Below are positions 1 through 10,651 of a DNA stretch of 44,775 bases, in pieces. The DNA lies in NCBI GenBank assembly GCA_015680685.1, contig MNCI01037638.1, positions 235,994 through 280,768 on the forward strand, read 5' to 3'. Both the position numbers and the translations under genes were made by a program. Below the pieces are notes generated by a model, which saw only the letters and a program-made list of their open reading frames with translations, was not told the origin of the DNA and did no database searches. Numbering within the stretch: position 1 is the stretch's first letter; each line of letters starts with the position of its first letter. Source of the DNA: Gnetum montanum. Its lineage: Eukaryota; Streptophyta; Gnetopsida; Gnetales; Gnetaceae.

Positions 1-293
1 ATGCATCATTGAACGTAAAGGCCATCAAGAAACAATTGCGAGTTAGTGATTGATCTGAGTGGCATTTTATGCGCATCATCACATTTCCACTAAGTTTTCC
101 ATTTACGCTTATCAATTTCATTGTCAATTTTCTTTAACATATACATACATATTTACGCTTTCTATCCATTATGCCATCTACATTTTATTTTCTGTTACGC
201 CATTTACGTTCTTTGATTGCTATTAGTCACATTAGTACAATTACGCAAAACATGTACAATATTATCACTTACACCTTCTAGACTTACGCAAGC
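1..293. other. AT-rich flank without recognised feature
   Basis: No coding potential, array or RNA gene recognised. The words TTACGC and GCGTAA recur, as they do through the rest of E1, so this is probably element DNA and not unique flanking sequence. Confidence 0.5.
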
Positions 294-482
294 GGCCTGC
301 AACGGCCTAAAACTAGTGACGGCCTGCAATGGCCTAAAACTAGTGATGGCCCACAATGGCCTAAAACTAGTGGCAGCCCGCAACGGCCTAAAACTAGTGA
401 TAGCCTGCAACAGCCTAAAACTAGGGATGGCCCGCAATGGCCTCAAACTAGCAAAGGCCTGCAACGGCCAAAAACTAGTTAA
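294..482. repeat. 27-bp tandem array, seven units
   Basis: Seven head-to-tail units start at 294, 321, 348, 375, 402, 429 and 456. Each carries a core close to GGCCTAAAACTAGTGAY preceded by GGCCTGCAAY. A lone half-unit follows near 519-539. Because 27 is a multiple of three, both strands show an apparent nine-residue peptide repeat; this is a by-product of the period. The AAACTAG core is the same word that seeds the arrays behind each pol gene (8755-9420, 23,520-23,770), so it belongs to the element family. Confidence 0.9.
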
Positions 483-725
483 TCTGCTTGTATCTTATGC
501 AGATGCTACATGATAGCCATGATGGCCTTAAACTAGCAATTCCATCCCACAGCAATGCAATCCATCCAAAGCCTTTAACAACTCTGTTTACGCTTTACAT
601 AAATAAAGATATAAATCTAAAATAAAATAAAATAACATTTAAAAGCATACAGAAAATCTTATGAATAATCTACACTCGTATTGCCATTGTTCAAATGCAT
701 AAATAAAATAGTGCGTAAACCACAA

Positions 726-3700
726 TTACGCATCCCCCCTAGTACCACTATCACCCGTATCCCTTAGGTCTACCTCTAAGCCTAAGAAATCATCCTCAAG
801 TAGGCAATCCCTTCTAGAAGGTATTCCTTCATGAGGAATATCATCTTCACGAGGTTCTTGATCTAACGTTGGCTCCTCAAAAGGACGGCCTGCATCATTA
901 CACTCTTCTTCTTGTACTTGCTCACCACCTTGTTCGCCTTCTACATCCACTCCTTGTACCTATATACAGTAAATACATAAGGAAAAGCCGTAATAGGATA
1001 AATTTGAAAATTTAAAGCCAATAACACCCAAACTTACTAGCAATGGTCCTGCTTCTACAACAAAGGGAAGCTGATCTAAACCAACCCATAGGCGCTGCAT
1101 AATTTCATCTTTAGTTAATTCAGACCATACACCATTCCCCAGATCAGTTCTAGCCTTCACCTTCCCTTTCTTCACACTAGTCCATCAGGGCGGTTCAGGG
1201 AAGAAGGTAGGGACTATAGTCTCACCCCTAGGAAGAGCAATCTCTCTTTTTGGGGATGTGCTTACTGTCACCTGCTCTTGGAACTTCTCGAAGGCTTTAG
1301 ATGCACCAATGACATCGAGGAATACCTGCAAGGATTGAGCTTCGATGGCAGAATCTCTATAATGCTGATGATAAGTGAGACTTTCTCACTTATACAGATG
1401 CTTGTGATCTTTCTCCTTCTACCCCCACTCTTACACACTTGTGCAAAAATCCTTTCAATCTTGGTTTTTCTAGGCCAACAGCTCTATTTGCATCCTCTGC
1501 TCCACCAATTCCTGACTGGTTTGTATGCTGTTCCTGACTACGGTCCAATAGTGAGCATAGTCAATAATAGTCGTACACCAGTCCTCTTCACCCGTTCCCC
1601 AAGCCTATAAAAATTCACATCATGATCTTAAGTCTCCGACCTCTTTGGTCAGAGACACCCTTTCCTTCTCTGACCTCTGTAGTCTCTTCCAGAGGTCTTC
1701 ATTGACATTTCGACTTTCCCATAAGGAGTGAGTCAAGCGTAATGCACATTTACGCATTTCCTCATAAATGTTGTGTGGCACGACTGCTCCGTCAGATGAA
1801 GGCTCCACTGTGTCTAAGTCAATGGGCTCCGTAGGGTCCCATCAAAGGTGAGCTCCTGATAACATATTATCAAGCGTAAATAAAACATTACAATTGCATA
1901 ATAAGACAAGTGTACGGTAGCAGTAACATACCAGCCCCAGGATCGACGTGCTCGAGGTGCTCGATCATATTGCTGACAACGCCTTCCATGAAGGTAAACT
2001 TGTCAAGAAATTCTCCCCATGCTCTACTTACAATGGCAGACATGGATGCGTCTTGTTCATCTGTAGCGTAATTAACTTAAAATTTTTAGTTATTAACAAA
2101 ACTCTTTAAAAAATTCTAATACGATAATTACCTCTGCCTGATGTAGTGGGGGGTGTGTCAATGTTTTCCACCTCCTCTCTCTCTTCACACACAAGGGTCT
2201 ATGGGTCACTTATTCTAACAGCCGGGGCCTCGTCTTCCAAAACTGGGGCCCCTTCTCCATGCCGTAATACCACTACCCCTGTTTCAGAGGTTAACCGCTC
2301 TGTAGGTCTCACTATTCATGTCACATAACACATCTAAGCAATTCAGAATACCCCAAATAAAGTTGCGTAATATGATAATTGCCATGACTTTCACTACGCC
2401 TTTACGCTTACCAGGCTGAGGTTTACTCCGTTAAACTCTGACTTGCATGGTTCTGTCTGTGCCATCTGCTGGTTCTGCAGGTGCCTCGGTTAAGCGAGGC
2501 CTTTTTCACTGGACTGAGATGTCCGCTATCTCTACCACTAGGCGCTTTCCCCACGACACATCACCGGTGTAAGTGGGAATCACCCCACCTACACTATCAG
2601 GGCCCCGCACTCGAGGCACCATCAAATCCCTTGTAGTTATAGATTGAGACTCCCCAATTCCCTCCAGAGGATCCTATCCTCGAGTAGTGCCAAAAATGTG
2701 GAAAATCCAAGGTTTGGATAGCTAGTCTCTATCTTGCTGCACCCAGACCCTCTGGACAATCAAAAATTCAAAAAAATGCTGGAGGCAAGCTATGAAGAAG
2801 GTGAAGTGCACACTGAAACGAGACTCAAGCTTCTGGCAGAGCCTAATCATTTTAGTGCGTAACCTCTCAGTGAAATAGCTTGCCCAGTCGAACTGGGTTC
2901 CTTCCTCCATAACCTCCCACATGATATAGGTCTGTTCTATGGTAAAGAACCTCCCTTGCGAGAGTGTTTTGGGGAAAGCCCAGTCCCAAGAAGAGGGGAT
3001 AGATAGTCTTGACGATTTCTAATTCAATCTTTTCACAAGGGATCCCCTTGGTCTCCTTCTTAATCCCCAGCCACTCCTCTAACTCTTCCTAACATTTGAC
3101 GCTCCTCCTCACTTTTTCCTCTATGGGAAGACCATCAGAGGGGATGCTGAAGAGGTTAGCAAACAGCTGAACATCAATATCAAAATTCACAAGCACGTGA
3201 TGCACGCGGATGCAAAAATGCTCAGCCCTCTCGCTGAAGGAGTTGACTAGGGTTAACATTTCACTAGCAGGGACATCAGGAGTTATGGCCAGAAATAAAT
3301 GCATTAGCCTCGCTTCCCGCAGCTTGGTGACCAATGCAATTGGTGCCGCTGCGTGGCCGAGCCAGAGTTGTGCTTCCTTAATGTCACCATAGCGGAAAAG
3401 GAGGGTATTTGCGTCGTAGCTGAAAATTGTAAGGGTAATCTCCCGAGATTCCTTGACTAAACAATGCAGGACACATGTCTAAGTAGCAAAAACACTATTA
3501 CGCAACATTTCAAAGACAAAACAAAAACAATATAATATCTTTTAAATAATAGTAGCAACAAAACCTTACCAGGGCCAAATGGCAAAGGAAATGGAGGAAG
3601 TTTCCTCTGCACATCCGCGACGATAAAGGACAGGTCCAAAGTCCTTTCTTCATGTAACCACCCGAGGTTCTGACAATTCCTAAAAAAATAAGCATAACGG

Positions 3701-4794
3701 GTGGGATACTCATGTATGTCAAAGGACATCTACCCCATTACACCAGCGCGTACGTTGCTGGTGGAGGTAAACTCCTTTATCCTTGTTTCGGTCTAGGTTA
3801 ATGTATCACCATTACCTACTAATCATTTTTCATTAATAAAAAACCTGTATCATATGACGCATTATTATCTTATGCTTCGTAAATCCAGGCATTAGAAACA
3901 TATTGACAATACCAGCAGTAAAACAACTTACCCGCCCAAATAATACACTATGCCTGGTGGATTTTAAAAGTAAGTCAAGACATGGCAGGACACAAACAAA
4001 GTATTGTATGCATGGTAACAGCTAAACCTAGCGATTTCCCAGATCCAACTTAAGCACCTCAACACTCTAGCGCTAAGTTCGTGGTCTTGGGGACGACCAG
4101 TATCGATAGCCTCGTCTGTCAAGAAAGCTAGGATACCCTACGTAGAACCCACTAGCAGATGTTTCAAAATAGCGCTAGTGACATCCCCTGATAGATGCAA
4201 CCACACAATAACACTGTAGTTAGGCAGCAAAAACTACAGAAGCTCTAGCGCATCCCTTTGGAACCATATAGCCCTCCCCTGCAACCGAGTCTGATGGGGA
4301 GGAACGTTAGGTACGATCGGGTTTATACAACATAAAACCCCGACTATGTCTAGGACGATTAAGACGGGTCTCAACATAATGCTGTACAAACAAACATAAA
4401 CACATTATCGTCTAGATTTTGATTCCATGCTTAAACTATATAAAATTTACAAATTACGCTCTAGCTATACAGACAAAATCACCTAAACCCTTGTAACAGT
4501 ACAAGGTTTTTCCCTGACAGTGGCGATAGATGCAATACTATTGTATAAACCTTCATTTTAACGCAAGGTCCATAGCTTAAAACTCTTATTTACGCAAAAT
4601 GACGCAAAAGGAATAAACACTACAAAGAAGAAGCATATCACAGAAAGAAACACAAATAAGCCAGGGATGGCCTACCGATTCAGGGGAGTGACATCCCTCA
4701 CTTCAACCAAAGCCTGCGAAGCACGCTGCAGGCTCCCTTGTACCTTGTCTATCTTTGCCAATTTCGCATTCTTCCCTCTTACTTTCGGCGTCAT
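726..4794 (-). pseudogene. Large antisense gene of E1, eight exons, function unknown
   Basis: Read on the minus strand as exons 4794-4676, 4381-3932, 3844-3570, 3456-2412, 2311-2132, 2060-1932, 1855-1038 and 959-726. Every intron is GT-AG; several donors are GTAAG or GTATG. Codon phase is kept at all seven joins if one extra base in exon 4 (near 2,980-2,990, absent from E2) is discounted. The result is about 1,080 codons, starting at ATG 4794 and ending at TAA 726. Exon 1 is basic, exon 7 is charged and coiled-coil-like, and exon 8 is acidic. Many single stops and the frameshift show decay. The gene lies divergently upstream of RT. E2 carries a recognisable homologue with the same exon order. 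I do not recognise a domain. Transposase-like or plant-mobile-domain families, and the antisense ORFs known from Retand-type elements, are possible relatives but not shown. Confidence 0.72.
3456..3570 (-). other. Intron 3 of the E1 antisense gene with its splice edges
   Basis: Donor GTAAGG starts at 3569 and acceptor TTTAG ends at 3457. An alternative AG at 3479 would break the reading frame, whereas the AG at 3457 keeps it and matches the E2 alignment, where the protein resumes with K-S-R-E (K-E-S-R-E in E1). The phase test therefore decides the acceptor. Confidence 0.65.
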
Positions 4795-4921
4795 TGTTGC
4801 AGTCTTCACACCTTCACACCTCCGCAAATAACACGCTGCAATCTTTCGCTCTTCCTCCTCTATGTGACAGCTGAGAATTCAAGTTCTGGATAGCCAACAG
4901 CCTGTTTTCAAAAAGAACTAC

Positions 4922-4931
4922 CTACTTATAT
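4922..4931 (-). promoter_or_regulatory. TATA-like box of the E1 antisense gene
   Basis: ATATAAGTAG reads on the minus strand about 130 bp upstream of the ATG at 4794. E2 has TATAAATAG about 145 bp upstream of its own ATG. The shared placement supports a dedicated promoter, although this copy's box is weaker than the E2 one. Confidence 0.45.
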
Positions 4932-5260
4932 GCAAAATTAACCAACTTGACACTTGATTTCAGCGAGACTTGCCCAAATGCTGGTGTCAGTATGAGCTGG
5001 AAGCCGAAAATCAAGCTATTAATTGAGAAAGATATCGCATGCGTTACGGTCCGAAACGACCTTAAACTATTGCTTCTTATCTCCTCATAATTAGGTCGCA
5101 TTAATTATAGGTTGTTCACGATGTTCAAAATTTAATTAGCTTCTCACACTCAGAGATGTCACATCACATCCTTTTTCTTTTAGACTAAACCAAGCGTTAT
5201 TCATTAAATACTTATAGCATCCAACTTAGCACCTTTCTAATTACTTTCATATTTGACAAT

Positions 5261-5267
5261 TTTGCAG
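5261..5267 (+). other. Possible 3' splice acceptor before RT
   Basis: TTTGCAG follows a T-rich stretch and is directly followed by the open frame of RT, whose first ATG is at 5281. E5 has GTGTAG nine bases before its homologous ATG, and E2 has TTGCAA just before its ATG (20,066), as if G had mutated to A. Ogre-type Tat elements are known to splice an intron ahead of RT, so this may be the same arrangement. Inference only. Confidence 0.4.
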
Positions 5268-6520
5268 GGCAATTGACAAATGGATGAAACTTTATCTACG
5301 CTCCTAGTTTTGACATGTCCATACGGGAGAGTAGTTAGACAATTTGATTTTACACTAGTAGAAACTAACCCTTTCCTTGATGACGTAACCATAGCCACAT
5401 CGGAAATGTCTCCAGAATGGCCAGAACAATCGACATGCATGCTAGACCTAGAGGCTAGAGACATAACCGAAGACCCCCTCAATGAGGTTTCTGTCGTTAC
5501 GCATAAAGGTGAGTCCAAAACTCTTAAGGTTAGTTCTCTACTAGACCAGAAAACACATGACACTATAAAACAAGTCCTCCAGGACAACGCCATAGTATTT
5601 GCATGGTCATATGAAGACATGTCAGGACTAGATCCAAGGTTAATTCAACATAACATAATCTTAGACCTACATATCAAAGAGATTAAGCAAAAAGCACGAA
5701 AAATCAAACTAGAGATCGTGCTAGCAATGTGTGATGAGATCACCAAACTGTATCAGGCTAGTTTCATCCGTGCGGTTGATTACTCAGATTGGGTATCTAA
5801 CATTGTAGTTGTCCCAAAGAAGAATGGAAGTATACGCATCTGTATAGACTTCCGAGATTTAAACAAAGCCACAATCAAGGACAACTTTCCACTACCAGTA
5901 TCGACCAGCTAGTCAATACAATAGCTGGGCATGCGCTTCTATCCTTCATGGATGGCTTTTCAGGCTATAATCAGATTCGCATCAACCTAGAACATTGATT
6001 GACCACAACATTCATGACGTCCTGGGGCACCTTTTGCTATACCATGATGCCTTTTGGCTTGAAAAACATCGGAGCGACGTATCAATGGGCTATGACATAC
6101 ATCTTTAGTGATTAGCTCCTAGGAAGACTGAATGATTATGTTGATAATATAGCTATTAAGTCTATGAAATCAGAAGATCATTCAGAGGACCTAGAGTTAG
6201 TACTTAAAAGATGCTCCAAATATGACCTCCGGCTCAACCCAAAGAAGTGCACATGCGGAGTCAAAACTAGACGCATGCTAGGGTATGTGGTGTCAGAAAC
6301 CGGCATACAAGTAGACCCTTACAAGGTCAAAGCCATTGTCGAGTTAATACCTCCCATAGATCTCAAGCAATTATGCGGGTTACAAGGACGATTACAGTTC
6401 ATTAGGCGGTTCATCTCGAGATTAACAGATAAACTACACCCTATGCAACATCTCCTAAAGAAAGGTCTTAATTTTGAGTGGACAAATGATTGTCAACATG
6501 TGTTTGACAGCCTAAAATAG
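5268..6520 (+). pseudogene. pol: E1 reverse transcriptase, inactivated
   Basis: RNA-dependent DNA polymerase domain of a Ty3/gypsy element. An open stretch runs from 5280 to 5912 and contains the family word V-V-P-K-K-N-G-S-I-R-I-C-I-D-F-R-D-L-N. A frameshift follows near 5,900-5,915 in the P-L-P-x-x-x-x-D-x-L region; the frame then resumes with F-M-D-G-F-S-G-Y-N-Q-I. In-frame stops lie near 5997 and 6114. The palm catalytic motif, normally YVDD, reads Y-V-D-N (6136-6147), which removes a metal-binding aspartate. The last open part (6164-6520) is thumb and connection. About 100 residues precede the polymerase core and are conserved with E2 and E5, so this N-terminal extension is a family trait. 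Confidence 0.88.
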
Positions 6521-6930
6521 GAACTTCAACACTTACCAACGGTATTCCCGTCAGAAAGGGATCAACTGTTCTACATTTACCTTGCTACCTCAGACGTAGC
6601 CTTAGCTGCATTACTCTGGCAAAATAGAAACGATGGGTCAGAAGTACCCATCTACTACTTGAGTCATGCCCTATGTGTGTACGAAACAAGGTACAATGAA
6701 GTATAGCATAATTTCCTAGCGTTAGTGTTTACGCTAAAGAAATGTAGGCACTATCTCTTCCGTAGCCAGGTCAACATTATCTGTAAAAATAACATCCTTA
6801 GGGCCATTACGCATAATCTATACAAAAGTAGTAAAATAGCTCATTAGAAGGCTATCATGGCAGAATTTGATCTACATTACATTGGTCAATCCTCTACGAA
6901 AGGCCAAGCGATAGCTGACTAATTAATAAC
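6521..6930 (+). pseudogene. pol: E1 RNase H domain, inactivated
   Basis: This follows RT directly. Recognisable words are Y-L-S-H-A-L and the F-x-L-V-F-T-L-K-K-C-R-H-Y-L helix, with F-D-L-H-Y-I-G-Q-S at the end. The domain would degrade RNA of the RNA/DNA hybrid during reverse transcription. Stops occur at its junction with RT (6518), near 6703, 6844 and 6919. The usual catalytic D-A-S start reads T-S-D, so the active site is also doubtful. Confidence 0.75.
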
Positions 6931-7019
6931 ATCGCCTATTGACAGTCAGGCAACCATAGAGCCTGAATTTCCAGATGAACATGTACATAGTTTAAGCCCT
7001 ATTTTAATAAGCCCCAAAG

Positions 7020-7430
7020 CAATGTTATATTTTGATGAAGCTTCAACCGTTAGAGGCGGAAACACTGCCACAGTTATTACACTATCACCTGAGGATGTGC
7101 ATCTTCACGCTTATCACCTGACTTTTCCTTGTACGAACAATGTGGTAGAGTACGAGGGGCTCCTCAGGGGGTTATTAACTACCAGAGAGCTTGATGTTCG
7201 ACACTTGTCAATTAGGGGTGATTCGATGCTTGTTATAAATCAAATCACAGAAGTCTATGCCTGCAAGGCTGCACATTTATAACCCTACTGCGATATGGCT
7301 AAAGATCTTCTGAAGCGGTTCACAACCATCGATGCCCAACACGTGCCCCAAAACGATAACACACTGGCTGATGCACTGGCTACATTAGCCTTAAATGTGC
7401 CATCGCACCTATTCGACACTTGTTCTGCAT
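7020..7430 (+). pseudogene. pol: E1 second RNase H (archaeal-type), nearly intact
   Basis: An 86-codon open frame from 7022 starts M-L-Y-F-D-E-A-S-T and contains N-N-V-V-E-Y-E-G-L-L-R-G and R-G-D-S-M-L-V-I-N-Q. After one stop (7280) the frame continues to N-T-L-A-D-A-L-A-T-L. The acidic set D (FDEAS), E (VEYEG), D (RGDS) and D (LADALA) is still present. This extra RNase H between the first RNase H and integrase is the diagnostic domain of the Tat clade. In E3 the same E has become K and the RGDS aspartate is lost. Confidence 0.82.
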
Positions 7431-7439
7431 AAATAACAG

Positions 7440-8745
7440 ATTGTACTGGTCCTATCATTCAGGTGGCGCAAATATATTCACTGCTTGAGGATAGAATGCC
7501 AGAGTGGTACGACCACATTAAAACTTACCTCTTGCATGGCGAACCACCACACGAGTTAACACGCGCACAGAAAGATGCCATTCGCAAATGAGCTAGGCAG
7601 TACGTCATCATAGGAGACAGTACCCTCTGTAGACGCTCTTTTGATAGGGTACTGCTTACTTGCGTCAACAGAGACCAGGTACAATGCATAATAGGCAAAG
7701 TCCATGAGGGATTATGTGGAGGACACGTAGCGCCATGAGCTATGGCCTCTAAAATTTGTTGCTTATGGTATTATTGGCCATACATGGAAAAAGATTGCCT
7801 TACAAAGGTCAAAACATCCGACACGTGTCAACGTTATGCAAACCTTATACACGTGTCGCCTATAGAACTACATATGACCCAAATCACATGGCCCTTCCAA
7901 CGATGGGGACTAGACATCATAGGGCCCATCACACTAAAGTCTTCCATAGGGCATAGCTTCATCATCACAGCTACTGAGTACTTCATGAAGTGGGTGGAAG
8001 CCATCCCTTTACGGAAGATTACATCTCAACAAGTTTGTCATTTCATCTTGGACAATATCGTAACCAGATTTGGCCTCCCAATGACTATAGTGATCGATAA
8101 TGGGCCACGGTTTAGCAGTCTGGAAACCAAATCCTTTTGTGACAATCTTGGCATTAAACAATCTTTTTCCTCGCCTTACTACCCACAAGCGAATGGTCAA
8201 GCTGAAGTAACAAACAAGGTCATTATCAACCTACTCAAGAAAATGCTCAACAGCAACAAGAGACGGTGGCATGAAAAGATCCTTTATGTGCTATGGGCAT
8301 ATCATACCACATGCAGAAAAACTACAAACAGTATGCCATATAACCTAGTCTATGGATCCGAGGCGGTGCTACCCCTCGAATTACAAGTTTCTTCTCTGCG
8401 AATGGTCCTCTCCACGATTATAAATGAGGCTCAACACACCGAGTCTCGGATCATGGATTTGGATTCAGTAGAGGAGAAGTGAATATAGACGCTTGATATC
8501 ATCAAAAAGTATCAAGATAAGCAGAGGCAGAAGCACCGACATAATCTTCAATAGCGTCCTATCAAGAAGGGAGATTTAGTTCTCAAGGCCATTCACGAAC
8601 CAGTAGGCAAGTTCTCTGCAAATTGGGAGGGCCCTTTCTTGGTAGCTGATGTGTATGGCAATGGCGCATTCAAGCTAGCAGATATCAACGACAACGAGTT
8701 ACCGAATCCTGTAAATTATATATATCTGAAGCGGTACTACATCTA
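7440..8745 (+). pseudogene. pol: E1 integrase with intact catalytic core
   Basis: The N-terminal zinc region is damaged (stops near 7588 and 7736; the first Cys of the C-x-x-C pair reads Ser in T-S-D-T-C-Q). From 7742 to 8482 a 246-codon frame is unbroken. Its DDE triad is visible: D58 in W-G-L-D-I-I-G-P, D119 in V-I-D-N-G-P, and E155 in Q-A-E-V-T-N, giving the canonical D-x35-E spacing. The C-terminal part resumes after stops at 8479-8490 and near 8552, with W-E-G-P-F-L-V and ends L-K-R-Y-Y at about 8742. No chromodomain follows. The enzyme would insert the cDNA into the genome. Confidence 0.88.
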
Positions 8746-8754
8746 GCTACAGAT

Positions 8755-9420
8755 CCAGTGTTAACATCAGGTATGGCAACAATTGTCTGCTATGATGCTA
8801 AACTAGCAGCAATCATCCGCTATGATGCTAAATTGATAGTAATCGTCCACTACGACGCTAAACTGGCAACAATCGTCTGCTACGATGTTAAACTGGCACT
8901 CTCCTCACGTGTCCGCCACGACACTAAACTGGCACTGATCATCCATATGACGTAAAACTGGCACTGCTTGCACACGTCTGCTACGATGCTAAACTAGCAC
9001 CAATCATTCGTCATGACGTAAAACTAGCAAGTTGTAACCATCCGCTACGACGTAAAACTGGCAGTGTTGTACAGGTCCACCAAGATGAAAAATAGCCAAT
9101 TTCTGCACGTGTCTGCCACGACACTAAACTGGCACCGGCTGTTTTCCAGGACATAAAACTGGCACAGGTGAGTAGCCGTCTGCTGAGACGTGAAACCAGC
9201 ACAGATTTGTCCCTAGGTCATGACATGAAACTGACACCCATAGCACGGTCTTCTGAGACCATAAATCAGCTCTACCACCATCCGCTATGACATAAAACTA
9301 GCATTTCTCAGTCCACCCAGACTTTAAACTGGGACCATGGTCTGCTGAGACTTAAAACCAACAATGACAGTCTACTAGGACTTAAAACTATGACTTATAG
9401 GCTACCATCATGAAAATCAA
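8755..9420. repeat. Degenerate array after E1 pol (AAACTRGCA motif)
   Basis: About 16 copies of a word close to GCTACGACGYTAAACTGGCA follow pol. The first units (8770-8945) are about 30 bp apart; later ones are spaced 35-60 bp and vary more. A 65-codon frame at 8758-8955 is only the translated repeat. The same motif follows pol in E2 (23,520-23,770) and E3 (39,165-39,240), precedes the antisense gene's 3' end (294-540), and occurs once upstream of each RT (5063-5083; 19,868-19,893). Confidence 0.85.
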
Positions 9421-9454
9421 GCGAGCGTAATCATCTCTATGCAGCTGCAAAACA

Positions 9455-9466
9455 AATGGGGTGGGG
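9455..9466 (+). promoter_or_regulatory. Candidate polypurine tract of E1
   Basis: AATGGGGTGGGG precedes TACTGGGACAG; E2 has GATTGGGATGGGG directly before TGTTGTAG at the same place behind its post-pol array (23,867-23,879). A purine run just before TG fits a plus-strand primer and LTR start. Inference from position and composition. Confidence 0.45.
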
Positions 9467-10107
9467 TACTGGGACAGTCCCAGCATCGTTACCTCACCGG
9501 TATTCTGCTGATCCCTCGGATGTGCTGAAGGGCATACTACTGACCCCTCAGAGATGCTGTCACTACACCCATTTCAGTGGTGGCACCTCTGAGAGGTTAG
9601 TTTTGCTATTCGGAGCCCCAATGGAGTTCTCATCAACAACGACCTTGGGGATCTCTGCTCATCATCACTATCAGGCTCTGCCTTCACAGATTCACCTAGC
9701 TAGTTTTTTGTGTAACCAGTCAGGTGCAATGAGTCTGATAATCTTTGGCAGTGATATGCTGGGCTGAGCATCAATGGTGCAGACCCTAGCCTCGTGCTAT
9801 AGTTCCTCCTTCGTGGCCCATTCACTCTATCTCATCCCAAACAGTACTTGTTTCAACAACCTCACCGGTGATTCAACTGAGAAATGGTGCCCTCTATTTT
9901 CTTCTCTAGTTGTAGGTTACTTGTTGCAAAGATGTCGTTCAAAGGTGTGTTCATCTGACTAGTGAAATACAAATAGCGTTTTGAGATGGTCATCTAGGTT
10001 AGCCTGTCCACTCAAGAGTGTATCCCTGTTTTTCTCATAATCCTACCTCTAGTCCTTACTTCCTTGCGTCTCCACCATCTGCTTCCCTTACGCAAAACGT
10101 ATGTGTG

Positions 10108-10349
10108 CAACACACACTTTTCGCATCTGCATTACAATCAAGTCCATGAACTGGCGTAACGCAACTCGCCTATTGGATGCAAAAAAAAATGTGGGTCGGC
10201 AAAATGGATGAAACACAACTCGTCTAGGACACACACGCTTTCCGCATCTGCATTACAATCAAGTCCATGAACTAGCGTAACGCAACTCGCCTGTTGGACG
10301 CAAAAAAAAATGTGGGTCGGAAAAATGGATGAAACACAACTCGTCTAGG
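10108..10349. repeat. 121-bp tandem duplication
   Basis: Two near-identical copies with period 121 (CGCATCTGC at 10,122 and 10,243; CTCGTCTAGG at 10,219 and 10,340). Each holds an A-run before ATGTGGGTCGG. They differ at only a few bases, so the duplication is younger than most events here. E2 has one diverged counterpart near 24,670-24,760. Confidence 0.85.
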
Positions 10350-10532
10350 CCATGTAGATGCAACAAAATTCATCTAAGCAAGCCCCTCATCTGCAAAATG
10401 ATGACATAACTCCATGCCAACGCAACCGCAGGAGAAAGCCTAAGTGCTTATGCATGAAAAAACTATACTCACACATTTGCGTCTTCCCTGAACCTCACTT
10501 GAGTCTTTCCCGAACCTTTTTCCTCTTACCTC

Positions 10533-10540
10533 TATAAAAA
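10533..10540 (+). promoter_or_regulatory. TATA box in E1 LTR
   Basis: TATAAAAA sits in a C/T-rich stretch about 120 bp before the LTR hairpin. In E2 the aligned place reads GTAAATAGCCC (near 25,106). Likely promoter for the element's genomic RNA, or a relic of one. Confidence 0.45.
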
Positions 10541-10651
10541 AATCCCTTCCCATACCCTTCTATCCTCTATTCCCCTCATTTCTGCACTACTGTTTTGACA
10601 AGGCGACACTTGAGTAACCATTGATGAACACTGTCGGTACTTTTACCAATC

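Noticed and set aside
204-513. Opposed reading frames of 86 and 98 codons with a nine-residue peptide repeat
   Set aside because: They are the translated 27-bp array; a period divisible by three keeps frames open on both strands.
1278-1610. 110-codon plus-strand frame opposite exon 7
   Set aside because: The minus strand carries the conserved antisense exon shared with E2; the plus frame is not conserved.
5237-5620. 127-codon minus-strand frame over RT
   Set aside because: It is the shadow of the E1 RT frame, with no counterpart in E2 or E5.
8758-8955. 65-codon frame with repeated D-A-K-L-A peptide
   Set aside because: Translated post-pol array with no conservation as protein in E2 or E3.
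294-9420. CRISPR-like regular repeats
   Set aside because: Units are directly adjoining with no unique spacers, no cas genes are present, and the setting is eukaryotic retrotransposon DNA.
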